From positions 186,001 to 250,000 of the forward strand of contig NZ_LIPF01000008.1 of NCBI RefSeq assembly GCF_001905385.1: DNA of 64,000 bases, written 5' to 3'. Of this stretch, positions 56,630-64,000 are shown one piece after another. The notes beneath the pieces are model-generated. The model was not told the DNA's origin, did no database searches, and saw only the letters and a program-made list of their open reading frames with translations. This DNA is from Streptomyces sp. CB02414 (lineage in GTDB: Bacteria > Actinomycetota > Actinomycetes > Streptomycetales > Streptomycetaceae). Positions within the stretch are counted from its first letter, which is position 1. The number at the start of each line of letters is the position of its first letter. A program made the position numbers and the translations under genes.

Positions 56630-57604
56630 ATGCGTGCTGTGCAGTACGACCGTTTCGGCCCGCCCGACGTGCTCCACGTCGCCGAGGTGCCGAAGCCCGT
56701 CCCGGGGCGGCGGGAGGTGCTGGTCGAGGTGTACGGGGCCGGCGTGGACGCGGGGGAGACCGCCTTCCGCGCGGGCCGGATGCGCGGCATCACCCGTACC
56801 GCCTTCCCCCGCGGTACGGGCGGCGACTTCGCCGGCCGGGTCGCGGCGGTGGGCGCGGAGGTGCGCGGTCGCCAGCCCGGGGACAGGGTGTGGGGAGTCA
56901 TGCCGCACTTCACCTTCGGTGCCACCGCCGAGTACGTCGCCGTTCCCGCGGACCGGCTCGCCGCGGCGCCCGGGAATATCGGCCTGCTGGAAGCCGCCGC
57001 CCTCCCGGTGTCGGGCACCACCGCGCTCACCGCGCTGACGGACAAGGCCCGCCTCGTTCCCGGCGAGCGGCTCCTGGTCCGCGGTGCCGCCGGAGGCGTC
57101 GGCAGCCTCGCCGTGCAACTGGGCAAGGCGCTCGGTGCGCACGTCACCGCGCTCGCCGGCGCCCGGAACCTCGACCGGGTCGCCGCACTGGGCGCCGACA
57201 CGGTGCTCGACTACCGCGCGACCCGGCCGGACGGCCTCGGCCGCTTCGACGTCATCGTCGACCTGGTGGGCACCGGACTCGGCGCCTACCAGGCCCGGCT
57301 CACCCGGAACGGACGCATGATCGCCCTCGCCTTCGACCCGGACCGCGTCGTCGCCTCCATGCTCACCACCGGACTGCGTGCCGCCCTCCGGCCGCGGCGG
57401 ATCAAGCTGTTCAGCAACAACCCGCCTCCCGAGCGCCTGGCGGAACTCACCCGGCGCGTCGAGAACGGGGACCTCCGGCCCGTGGTCCACGCGGCCCTGC
57501 CGATGGACGACATCGCCGACGCCCACCGCGGGCTCGAGGCGGGAGGCGTGCACGGAAAGTACGTCGTGGACATGGGTCGTTCGCGTGGTGACGACAGGCC
57601 CTAG
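56630..57604 (+). CDS. Zinc-independent MDR quinone/enoyl reductase
   Basis: Medium-chain reductase of 324 residues: RAVQYDRFGPPDVLHVAEVP at the start, GGDFAGRVAAVGAEVRGRQP, and the NADP loop RGAAGGVGSLAVQLGKALGA near 145. No Cys/His zinc ligands at the catalytic site, so it belongs to the quinone-oxidoreductase branch. The ATG at 56630 has CAGGAGA upstream. Divergent from its probable TetR repressor. The stop codon lies inside the terminator hairpin. Confidence 0.92.
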   Translation: MRAVQYDRFGPPDVLHVAEVPKPVPGRREVLVEVYGAGVDAGETAFRAGRMRGITRTAFPRGTGGDFAGRVAAVGAEVRGRQPGDRVWGVMPHFTFGATAEYVAVPADRLAAAPGNIGLLEAAALPVSGTTALTALTDKARLVPGERLLVRGAAGGVGSLAVQLGKALGAHVTALAGARNLDRVAALGADTVLDYRATRPDGLGRFDVIVDLVGTGLGAYQARLTRNGRMIALAFDPDRVVASMLTTGLRAALRPRRIKLFSNNPPPERLAELTRRVENGDLRPVVHAALPMDDIADAHRGLEAGGVHGKYVVDMGRSRGDDRP

Positions 57605-57650
57605 GTCCTGTCGTCAAATTCCCGCCTGCCCGGCGACGACAGGCCCTAGG
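57589..57650 (+). terminator. Hairpin terminator with a duplicated block
   Basis: TGACGACAGG / CCTGTCGTCA arms (57589-57598 and 57607-57616, 8-nt loop) overlap the stop of the reductase. The 16-nt block GACGACAGGCCCTAGG (57590-57605) is repeated exactly at 57635-57650. Confidence 0.7.
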
Positions 57651-57705
57651 GTGCCCTCACGCGCGAGGAGCCCGCCCGCGCGCCCCGCACGCTCCCCCAC
57701 CTGGC

Positions 57706-57736
57706 TTGACGCTTCTATTGCGACTGATGTGCAATA
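57706..57736 (+). promoter_or_regulatory. Promoter with Nur-box-like operator
   Basis: TTGACG (57706) is a good -35. A perfect inverted repeat TATTGC / GCAATA (57716-57721 and 57731-57736) covers the spacer and -10 region. It contains TTGC-N9-GCAA (57718-57734), which fits the Streptomyces Nur consensus tTGCaa-N5-ttGCAA. It lies 32 bp upstream of a nickel/peptide-type ABC operon, where Nur with nickel would repress. Confidence 0.75.
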
Positions 57737-57767
57737 ACCCCGCACCAACAACAAATGTGGGGGAGAC

Positions 57768-59396
57768 ATGACAACCCGTCGAACGCGTCGGACCCGTCGG
57801 ACCCGTCGGACCCGTCGGATACGGAGTGCCGCCGCCGTGGCGGCGTTCGCCGCGGGGGTCACCGCGTGCTCCGCGCCCGGGAACGGCGGGGCGGGCGGCG
57901 ACGCCAAGGCGTCCGAGTCCGTGGTGATCGGGGTGGCCTCCGAGCCGGACACCCTCAGCCCGCTGCTGGGCTACGGCAAGGACGGAAACTCCAAGATCTT
58001 CGACGGGCTGCTGGCCCGCGACACCGACCTGAAGCTGAAGCCCGCGCTCGCGACCGCGCTGCCGAAGATCACCGACGGCGGCAAGACGTACACGTACGAC
58101 CTGCGCGACGGCGTGAAGTTCAGCGACGGCGAACCGCTGACCGCCGAGGACGTGGTCTACACGTACCGCACCGTCCTCGACGAGAAGACCAACAACACCG
58201 CCCGCAGCGAGCTGGACGCCGTCAAGGACGTCCGCGCGAAGGGCGACGACACCGTCGTCTTCTCCCTCAAGTACCCGTACGCGCCCTTCGCCGCCCGCAC
58301 GGTGCTGCCCATCGTCCCCGAGCACGTCGCCGGCGGCCAGGACCCCAACACCGGCGACTTCAACACCGAGCCGGTCGGCACCGGGCCGTACGTCCTCACC
58401 GACTGGAGCAAGGGCGAGAAGCTCACCTTCAAGGCCAACCCGCACTACTGGGGCGGCGAGCCCGCGGTGAAGTCGTTCACCATGGCGATCGTCGCCGACG
58501 ACAACGTGCGCGCCACCCGGCTGCGCTCCGGCGACCTCGACGGCGCCGTCCTGCCGCCCAACCTCGCCGCCACCTTCGAGAAGGACGACGACAAGCGCAC
58601 CTACCAGGCGCGGTCGTACGACTTCCGTGCCGTCACCCTGCCCACCGAGAACAAGGTCACCGGCGACCGCGCGATCCGGCGCGCCCTGGACGCCGCCGTG
58701 GACCGCCAGGCCATGGTCGACCAGATCCTGAACGGCGCGGGCCGGCCGGCGTACGGGCCGCTGCCCGTCGACGACCCCTGGTACGACCGCGGCATCGAGC
58801 GCCCGCACGACCTCGCCAAGGCCAAGCGCATCCTGGACGAGGCCGACTGGAAGACGGGCTCCGACGGCATCCGCGCCAAGGACGGGCAGCGGGCCACCTT
58901 CACCCTCTACTACCCCACGGGCGACAAGGTCCGCCAGGACCACGCCCTCGCCTACGCCTCCGACGCCAAGAAGGCCGGCATCGAGGTCAAGGTGGAGGGC
59001 GCCACCTGGGAGGTCATCGAGCCGCGGATGAAGCACGACGCCGTCCTGGCGGGCCTCGGCAGCGTCGGCGATCCGGACTTCGGCCTCTACACGATGCTGC
59101 ACTCCTCCCTTGCCTACGACGGCTTCAACAACATGGCCGGCTACGACAACCCGGTGGTGGACGAGGCGCTGGACGCCGGCCGCCGCACCCAGGACCCTCA
59201 GCGGCGCGCGGCCGCCTACGACAAGGTCCAGCAGGCCCTGGTCGAGGACCCCGGCTGCACCTTCCTCACCCACATCGACCACCTCTACGTCCTCGCCGAC
59301 CGCTGGGACGGGCTGACCACGCAGCTGGAGCCGCACGAGCACGGCTTCGCCAGCGGGCCCTGGTGGAACCTCGAGGACTGGCAGCCGAAGAAGTGA
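57768..59396 (+). CDS. nikA: ABC transporter substrate-binding lipoprotein, probable nickel uptake
   Basis: Solute-binding protein family 5 member of 542 residues. Signal peptide with a very Arg-rich n-region (five Thr-Arg-Arg units), hydrophobic AAAVAAFAAGVTAC and lipobox Cys near residue 34; mature part has EPDTLSPLLGYGKDGNSKIF, LRDGVKFSDGEPLTAEDVVY and the family-5 signature region. Family 5 includes peptide and nickel binders; nickel is favoured by the Nur-like box and by the nikABCDE-type order. ATG at 57768 with GGGAGA upstream. Confidence 0.85.
   Translation: MTTRRTRRTRRTRRTRRIRSAAAVAAFAAGVTACSAPGNGGAGGDAKASESVVIGVASEPDTLSPLLGYGKDGNSKIFDGLLARDTDLKLKPALATALPKITDGGKTYTYDLRDGVKFSDGEPLTAEDVVYTYRTVLDEKTNNTARSELDAVKDVRAKGDDTVVFSLKYPYAPFAARTVLPIVPEHVAGGQDPNTGDFNTEPVGTGPYVLTDWSKGEKLTFKANPHYWGGEPAVKSFTMAIVADDNVRATRLRSGDLDGAVLPPNLAATFEKDDDKRTYQARSYDFRAVTLPTENKVTGDRAIRRALDAAVDRQAMVDQILNGAGRPAYGPLPVDDPWYDRGIERPHDLAKAKRILDEADWKTGSDGIRAKDGQRATFTLYYPTGDKVRQDHALAYASDAKKAGIEVKVEGATWEVIEPRMKHDAVLAGLGSVGDPDFGLYTMLHSSLAYDGFNNMAGYDNPVVDEALDAGRRTQDPQRRAAAYDKVQQALVEDPGCTFLTHIDHLYVLADRWDGLTTQLEPHEHGFASGPWWNLEDWQPKK
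57774..57818 (+). repeat. Tandem 9-bp repeat in the signal-peptide coding region
   Basis: Five units of ACCCGTCGG (first two with one substitution each, last three identical), encoding Thr-Arg-Arg repeats in the n-region of the lipoprotein signal peptide. In-frame changes in copy number would alter only the positive charge. Confidence 0.9.
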
Positions 59397-60397
59397 CCCG
59401 ATCCCCCCGGAGGCTGCCCTGGGGAGCGATGGCACGGCTGGCGGGCCGGCGGGCGCTGTTCGCCGTCCCCGCCGTCCTCGTCGTCACCTTCGGCGTCTTC
59501 GCCATCGCCGCCGCCTCCCCGTTCGACCCCGTCAAGGCGTACGCCGGTACCGCCGCGCTCCGCGCCGACCAGGAGACCCTGGACCGGCTGCGCGACAACC
59601 TCGGTGTGGACCAGTCGTTCGTCGTCCGCTGGTGGGACTGGCTGACCGCCGCCCTCACCGGCGACCTCGGCCACTCCCCGGTGATGCGGCAGCCGGTGGC
59701 CGAGGTGATCGGCGAGCGCCTCGTCTGGTCCGCCCTGCTGTGCGCCGTGGCCTTCGCCGTCGCCGTCCTGGCCGGCACGCTCCTCGGTGTGCTGGCCGCC
59801 CGCCGCCCCGGCTCGATGCTCGACCGGGCGGTCACCTCCCTCGCGTACGTCCTGGAGGCGGCGCCGGTCTTCTGGATCGCGCTGCTCGCCGTGTGGCTGT
59901 TCGCCCTCCAGTGGGACGTCCTGCCGGCGGGCGGACTGACGGACACCGCCAGCGCACAGGTCACCCCGGGGCAGGTCGCCAGCCACCTCGTGCTGCCCGC
60001 CGGCGTGCTCGCCGTCTCCCAGCTGCCGTGGTTCACGCTGTACGTGCGCCAGGGCGTCGGCGACGCCCTCGCGGAGGACCCGGTGCGCGGCGCGCGGGCG
60101 CGCGGCATCGGCGAGGGCACCGTCCTGTTCGGGCACGCCCTGCGCTCCGGCCTGCTGCCGGTGCTCACCCTGATCGGCTCCCGCGTTCCCGAACTCATCA
60201 CCGGGGCCCTGCTGGTGGAGACCGTCTTCAGCTGGCCGGGCATCGCCGCGGCCACCGTCGAGGCGGCCACCGCCGTCGACTTCCCGCTGCTGGCCGCCCT
60301 GACCGTGCTCGCCACCGCCGCCGTCCTCGCCGGCAACCTGCTCGCCGACCTGCTCTACGGACTGTTCGACCCGAGGGTGAAGCTCAGTGAAATGTGA
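59393..60397 (+). CDS. nikB: ABC transporter permease 1
   Basis: DppB/NikB-type permease of 334 residues with about six membrane segments. N-terminal RRALFAVPAVLVVTFGVFAI, LGDLGHSPV-like loop (LTGDLGHSPVMRQPVAEVI), and the EAA motif region RARGIGEGTVLFGHALRSGL near 240. GTG start overlaps the lipoprotein stop by 4 bp. Forms the membrane channel with the next gene product. Confidence 0.9.
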   Translation: MTRSPRRLPWGAMARLAGRRALFAVPAVLVVTFGVFAIAAASPFDPVKAYAGTAALRADQETLDRLRDNLGVDQSFVVRWWDWLTAALTGDLGHSPVMRQPVAEVIGERLVWSALLCAVAFAVAVLAGTLLGVLAARRPGSMLDRAVTSLAYVLEAAPVFWIALLAVWLFALQWDVLPAGGLTDTASAQVTPGQVASHLVLPAGVLAVSQLPWFTLYVRQGVGDALAEDPVRGARARGIGEGTVLFGHALRSGLLPVLTLIGSRVPELITGALLVETVFSWPGIAAATVEAATAVDFPLLAALTVLATAAVLAGNLLADLLYGLFDPRVKLSEM

Positions 60398-61326
60398 CTC
60401 CGATGACTGACATCGCCGCGCAGAAGGCCGAGAGGTCCGAGAAGGCCGACAAGAACCCCGGCACCGGCCCCCTGTGGCGCGCCCGCGGCACCGACCGCCG
60501 CTCCACCCGCACCCTGCGCCTGCGCGTCTCCGCCGCACTGCTGACGCTGACGGTCCTCGCGGTGCTGCTCGTGCCGCCGCTGGTGCAGCTCGACCAGCAG
60601 GCCGTCGACCTCGCCGCCAAGCTGCAGGCGCCCAGCTGGGCCCACCCGTTCGGCACCGACGACGTGGGCCGGGACCTGCTGCTGCGCTGCGTCTACGGCC
60701 TGCGCGTCTCGCTGCTCGTCGGGGTCGCCGCGGCCCTGACGGCGACGGTCGTCGGCACCGCGGTGGGCGCCACCGCGGGGGCGCTGGGCGGCTGGGTCGA
60801 CCGCGCCGTCATGCGCGTCGTCGACACCATCTCCTCCGTGCCCCACCTGCTGCTCGGCATCTTCATCGTCGCGATGTTCCGGCCGGGCGTGTGGCCCGTG
60901 GTGATCTCCGTGGCCCTCACCCACTGGCTGTCCACCGCCCGCATCGTCCGCGCCGAGGTGCTGTCCCTGCGCTCGCGCCCCTACGTCGACGCGGCCGTCT
61001 CCGGCGGGGCCTCCCGCTGGCGGGTGGCCGTACGGCACCTGCTGCCGGGGGTGCTGCCCCAGGCCGCGCTGGCCGCCGTACTGATGGTGCCGCACGCCAT
61101 GTGGCACGAGTCGGCGCTGTCCTTCCTCGGCCTCGGACTGCCCACGCACACCGCGAGCCTCGGCAACCTCATCCAGGAGGCGCGCGGTTCGCTGCTCGCC
61201 GGGCAGTGGTGGCCGACCCTCTTCCCGGGCCTGTTCCTCATCGTCCCCACCCTCGCCGTCGCCGGTCTCGCGGGCGCCTGGCGGGAGCGGATCAACCCCC
61301 GTCGCCGATCGGAGCTGATGCTGTGA
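60394..61326 (+). CDS. nikC: ABC transporter permease 2
   Basis: DppC/NikC-type permease of 310 residues. Cytoplasmic N-terminus, then LGTDDVGRDLL-like FGTDDVGRDLLLRCVYGLRV near 85, and the EAA loop AAVSGGASRWRVAVRHLLPG near 195. GTG at 60394 overlaps the previous stop; an ATG at 60403 is an alternative start. Partner of the 59393 permease. Confidence 0.9.
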   Translation: MTPMTDIAAQKAERSEKADKNPGTGPLWRARGTDRRSTRTLRLRVSAALLTLTVLAVLLVPPLVQLDQQAVDLAAKLQAPSWAHPFGTDDVGRDLLLRCVYGLRVSLLVGVAAALTATVVGTAVGATAGALGGWVDRAVMRVVDTISSVPHLLLGIFIVAMFRPGVWPVVISVALTHWLSTARIVRAEVLSLRSRPYVDAAVSGGASRWRVAVRHLLPGVLPQAALAAVLMVPHAMWHESALSFLGLGLPTHTASLGNLIQEARGSLLAGQWWPTLFPGLFLIVPTLAVAGLAGAWRERINPRRRSELML

Positions 61327-62309
61327 CCGAGCGAGCCCCCGTGCTGTCGGTGCGCGGTCTGTCGGTGCGCTTCCTGATGCCGGGCGGGCGCCGTGTCGCC
61401 GCCGTCACCGACGCGCACTTCGACGTGGCGGCCGGCGAGTGCCTGGCCCTGATCGGCGAGAGCGGCTGCGGCAAGTCCGTCCTCGCCTCCGCCCTGCTGG
61501 GCCTGCTGCCCGGCAACGCCCGGACCGCCGGCGCCGCCCGCCTCGGCGACCTCGACCTGCTCACCGCGGACGAGCGGACCTTCGCCCGCACCGTACGGGG
61601 CCGGCTCATCGGCCTCGTCCCGCAGAGCCCGGCCGCCCACCTCACCCCCGTACGCACCATCCGCTCCCAGCTGGAGGAGACGGTCGCGCAGCTCACCGAC
61701 GTCCGCGGCCGCACCGCCCTGCGCGCCGCCGCCGAGGCCGCCGCCGAGCGCGCCGCCTTCCCGGTGGACCACCTCGACCACCACCCGCACGAACTCTCCG
61801 GGGGCCTCGCCCAGCGCGCCGCCACCGCCCTGGCCCTCGTCGGCGACGCCCCGCTGCTGCTCGCCGACGAGCCGACCACCGGACTCGACCGGGACCTCGT
61901 GGACCGCACCGTCGACGAGCTGCGGCGACATGTCGACAAGAAGACGGACGACCAGAGTCGCGCCCTGCTGATGATCACCCACGACCTCGCCGCCGCCGAA
62001 CGCATCGCCGACCGGATCGCCGTGATGTACGCGGGTCGCATCGTCGAACTCGCCGACGCCGCGGATTTCTTCGGCGCCCCCGGCCCCCGCCACCCCTACA
62101 GCCGGGGCCTGCTCGACGCCCTGCCCGACCGCGCCTTCACCCCCATCCCCGGCCTGCCGCCGGAACTCGGCGACCTCCCGGACGGCTGCGCCTTCGCCGC
62201 CCGCTGCGACCGCGCGACCGACGCCTGCACCGCCCTGCCGCCCCTGACCGCCACGGTCGCCTGCCACCACCCGCACGCCGCGCTCACGGAGGCCGCCGAC
62301 CGTGCTTGA
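61323..62309 (+). CDS. nikD: ABC transporter ATPase 1
   Basis: Oligopeptide/nickel-type ATPase of 328 residues. Walker A LIGESGCGKSVLASALLGLL near 42, LSGG signature HELSGGLAQRAATALAL near 160, Walker B LLLADEPTTGLD, switch His in MITHDLAAAERIADR. The C-terminal oligopeptide-transporter tail has CAFAARCDRATDAC. GTG start overlaps the permease stop. Confidence 0.9.
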   Translation: MTERAPVLSVRGLSVRFLMPGGRRVAAVTDAHFDVAAGECLALIGESGCGKSVLASALLGLLPGNARTAGAARLGDLDLLTADERTFARTVRGRLIGLVPQSPAAHLTPVRTIRSQLEETVAQLTDVRGRTALRAAAEAAAERAAFPVDHLDHHPHELSGGLAQRAATALALVGDAPLLLADEPTTGLDRDLVDRTVDELRRHVDKKTDDQSRALLMITHDLAAAERIADRIAVMYAGRIVELADAADFFGAPGPRHPYSRGLLDALPDRAFTPIPGLPPELGDLPDGCAFAARCDRATDACTALPPLTATVACHHPHAALTEAADRA

Positions 62310-62961
62310 ACTGAGCGCCATCACCGCCGGATACGCCAGGAACGCGCCCGTGTTCCGGGACGTCTCGCTGTCCGTCGAGCCGGGCGAGGCCGTCGGGCTG
62401 CTCGGCCCCAGCGGCTGCGGCAAGTCCACCCTCGCCCGCGTCGCGGCCCTGCTCCACCACCCCGACTCCGGTGCCCTGGTGGTCGACGGCACCCCCGTGC
62501 GCCGCTGGCGCCACCGCGCCCCGCGCGCGCAGCGCACCGCCTTCGGTGTCGTCTTCCAGCAGGCGAGGCTCTCCGCCGACCCCCGCCTCGCGCTCACCGA
62601 CCTGATCGCCGAGCCGCTGCGCGCCACCGGCCGGCGCGAGGAGGCCGCCGGCCGGGTCGCCGAACTCGCCGCCACCGTGGGGCTCACCGCCGACCTCCTC
62701 GGCAGGCGCCCGCACGAGGTCAGCGACGGACAGTTGCAGCGCGCCTGTCTCGCCCGCGCCCTCGTGCTGCGCCCGCGCTGGCTGGTGTGCGACGAGGTGA
62801 CGGCGATGCTCGACGCCTCGACCACCGCCGCGCTGGTCCGTGTCGTGGAGGACTACCGCGCCGAGACCGGGGCGGGGCTGCTGACCGTCGGTCACGACCG
62901 CGTCCTCCTCGACCGCTGGTGCGACCGCACCGTCGAGTGGGACACCCTGACGCACCCCTGA
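62302..62961 (+). CDS. nikE: ABC transporter ATPase 2
   Basis: Second ATPase, 219 residues, shorter than the first and lacking the C-terminal oligopeptide tail. Walker A LLGPSGCGKSTLARVAALLH near 34, signature HEVSDGQLQRACLARAL (LSGGQ reads VSDGQ) and Walker B LVCDEVTAMLDAS. The switch region TVGHDRVLLDRWCDRTV retains His. It overlaps the first ATPase gene by 8 bp. The Gly-to-Asp in the signature is also seen in nickel-type pairs. Confidence 0.87.
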   Translation: MLELSAITAGYARNAPVFRDVSLSVEPGEAVGLLGPSGCGKSTLARVAALLHHPDSGALVVDGTPVRRWRHRAPRAQRTAFGVVFQQARLSADPRLALTDLIAEPLRATGRREEAAGRVAELAATVGLTADLLGRRPHEVSDGQLQRACLARALVLRPRWLVCDEVTAMLDASTTAALVRVVEDYRAETGAGLLTVGHDRVLLDRWCDRTVEWDTLTHP

Positions 62962-63065
62962 CCCGCACCCCTGTCCCGCCCCCTGCCCCGCCCTCCCTGG
63001 GCCAGAATCCGAGCCTCCGCTCGACATGCATCGGTCAAGCGCGGTCCACGAGCACAGCAGCCGGG

Positions 63066-63090
63066 GTTCACCCGGCGCCGTTTGCCTGGT
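63066..63090 (+). promoter_or_regulatory. Possible PHO box upstream of phoD
   Basis: GTTCACCCGGC at 63066-63076 equals the 11-nt PHO-box unit of Streptomyces PhoP. The second unit is degraded (GTTTGCCTGGT at 63080-63090, 7 of 11, and 3 nt out of the usual period). Position about 35-55 bp before the phoD start is suitable. Confidence 0.4.
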
Positions 63091-63122
63091 TGTCGTCCGG
63101 CCGTCCGTCCACTGGAGGTTCG

Positions 63123-64000
63123 ATGACCCCGCCGCGCACCAGCTCCCCGAACTCGCTGAAGAGAAGGGGCTTCCTCGGTATCGCGGGTGCCGCCGGCGCC
63201 GGTGCGGTGCTGCTCGGCACCGGTGCCGCGCCCGTCGCTTCCGCCACCCCGGGACGCGTCCCGGGCGACCCGTTCCAGCTCGGCGTCGCATCCGGCGACC
63301 CGCTCCCCGACGGCGTGGTGCTGTGGACCCGCCTCGCCCCCAAGCCCCTCGACGAGGACGGCGGCATGCCCAACCGCCCCGTCGCCGTGCGCTGGGAGAT
63401 CGCCCTCGACGAGCGCTTCCGGAAGGTCGTCCGGCGCGGCGTCGAGCACGCCGTGCCCGCCGAGGCGCACACCGTCCACGCCGACGTACGGGGCCTGCGC
63501 CCGCACCACGAGTACTACTACCGCTTCCGCGCCGGAAACGCGGTGTCGCCCGTCGGCCGCACCCGCACCGCCCCGGCCCCCGGTACCTCGCCCACGGTCG
63601 ACTTCGCCTTCGCCTCCTGCGCCAACTGGGAACAGGGCCACTTCACGGCGTACCGGCACATGGCCGAGGAGCGCCCCGACGTGGTCTTCCACCTCGGCGA
63701 CTACCTCTACGAGTACGCCGCCGGCGTCAACGGCAAGGTGCGCACCCACCACGGCGACGAGATGAACACCCTCGCCGAATACCGCCAGCGCCACGCCCAG
63801 TACAAGACCGACCCCGACCTCAGGCTGCTGCACGCCACCGCGCCCTTCGTCGTCACCTGGGACGACCACGAGACCGACAACAACTACGCCGACCTGAGCC
63901 CCGAGAACAACGACGCCGGCCAGGGCAACGACACCACCGCGCACTTCGCCGCCCGCCGCCGGGCCGCTTACCAGGCCTACTGGGAGCACATGCCGCTGCG
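63123..64000 (+). CDS. phoD: Alkaline phosphatase D, N-terminal part (runs off the window)
   Basis: Secreted phosphodiesterase/phosphatase of the PhoD family; 292 codons visible, C-terminus outside. A Tat signal peptide is clear (SLKRRGFLGIAGAAG near 11-25). The N-terminal Fn3-like domain starts FQLGVASGDPLPDGVVLWTR, followed by the metal-binding core: FAFASCANWEQGHFTAYRHM, VFHLGDYLYEY and VTWDDHETDNNYA. ATG at 63123. PhoD genes are usually phosphate-controlled; a partial PHO box lies upstream. Confidence 0.94.
   Translation, partial: MTPPRTSSPNSLKRRGFLGIAGAAGAGAVLLGTGAAPVASATPGRVPGDPFQLGVASGDPLPDGVVLWTRLAPKPLDEDGGMPNRPVAVRWEIALDERFRKVVRRGVEHAVPAEAHTVHADVRGLRPHHEYYYRFRAGNAVSPVGRTRTAPAPGTSPTVDFAFASCANWEQGHFTAYRHMAEERPDVVFHLGDYLYEYAAGVNGKVRTHHGDEMNTLAEYRQRHAQYKTDPDLRLLHATAPFVVTWDDHETDNNYADLSPENNDAGQGNDTTAHFAARRRAAYQAYWEHMPL

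Noticed and set aside
57755..60397. An 880-codon + strand frame ending with the permease
   Set aside because: Its first 545 codons are an out-of-frame reading of the lipoprotein gene; only the part from 59393 is real.
1..64000. tRNA, rRNA or CRISPR features
   Set aside because: No cloverleaf-like sequence, ribosomal signature or regularly spaced repeats were found on reading both strands.

Overview
The window is chromosomal DNA from a high-GC actinomycete, almost certainly Streptomyces. The evidence is the very GC-rich third codon positions, frequent GTG starts, 4-bp ATGA/GTGA gene overlaps, rare TTA codons found in regulators, a SARP activator, a type II polyketide synthase, an acyl-CoA carboxylase with an epsilon subunit, and a Nur-type nickel operon. 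No rRNA, tRNA or CRISPR array was seen.

Positions 1 to about 47600 form an angucycline-type aromatic polyketide cluster. The left edge holds regulators: a large ATP-binding regulator (1-2583, C-terminus outside the window), a SARP activator (2711-3487), an atypical JadR1-like response regulator (3575-4288) and an XRE/MmyB-like regulator divergent from an SDR. The rightward core operon (6728-21428) follows the pgaE-F-A-B-C-D-L-M order: FAD oxygenase, TcmI-type cyclase, KS-alpha, KS-beta, ACP, ketoreductase, aromatase/cyclase, and a fused oxygenase-reductase with an internal start. It continues with an SDR, carboxylase beta and epsilon subunits, a luciferase-like monooxygenase, an MFS pump, an FMN reductase and a tandem ABM-domain oxygenase. 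A second tandem ABM oxygenase lies convergently at 21523-22209. Proteins of this ABM type open the B ring in jadomycin, gilvocarcin and kinamycin pathways. I see no glycosyltransferase or deoxysugar gene.

Next come a decayed IS110 transposase, a TetR/atypical-SDR pair with two operators, and a P450. A tightly packed leftward operon of twelve genes follows (37292 to 25748): P450, ferredoxin, membrane acyltransferase, P-loop kinase, GH3-family acyl-adenylating ligase, two further tailoring enzymes (LCMT-type methyltransferase, FAD monooxygenase), a class I aminoacyl-tRNA-synthetase-like protein, an unknown protein, a LysR effector domain with no DNA-binding domain, a hydrolase and a methyltransferase. 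This is the least familiar part of the window and its best candidate for new chemistry. A TetR/MFS pair with two operators follows (37503-39801).

The right arm (40141-47572) has an O-methyltransferase, the biotin carboxylase/carrier subunit, metK, a PfkB kinase resembling adenosine kinase, a hydrolase and an exporter. Together they could supply malonyl-CoA and SAM. Direct repeats of a CTGAC-like heptamer with 11-bp period lie before both the core operon (6615) and the right arm (39973), so the cluster SARP probably controls both.

A tyrosine-integrase C-terminal relic (47634-47780) marks the right border. Beyond it is ordinary chromosome: gamma-glutamyltransferase, inositol-phosphatase-like protein, GNAT, quinone reductase/AraC, phytoene-dehydrogenase-like protein, macrodomain, glutaredoxin-like protein, TetR/MDR reductase, a probable nikABCDE operon with a Nur-box-like promoter, and the start of phoD, which runs off the right edge. 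All functions are read from sequence motifs and gene order; no database search was run.
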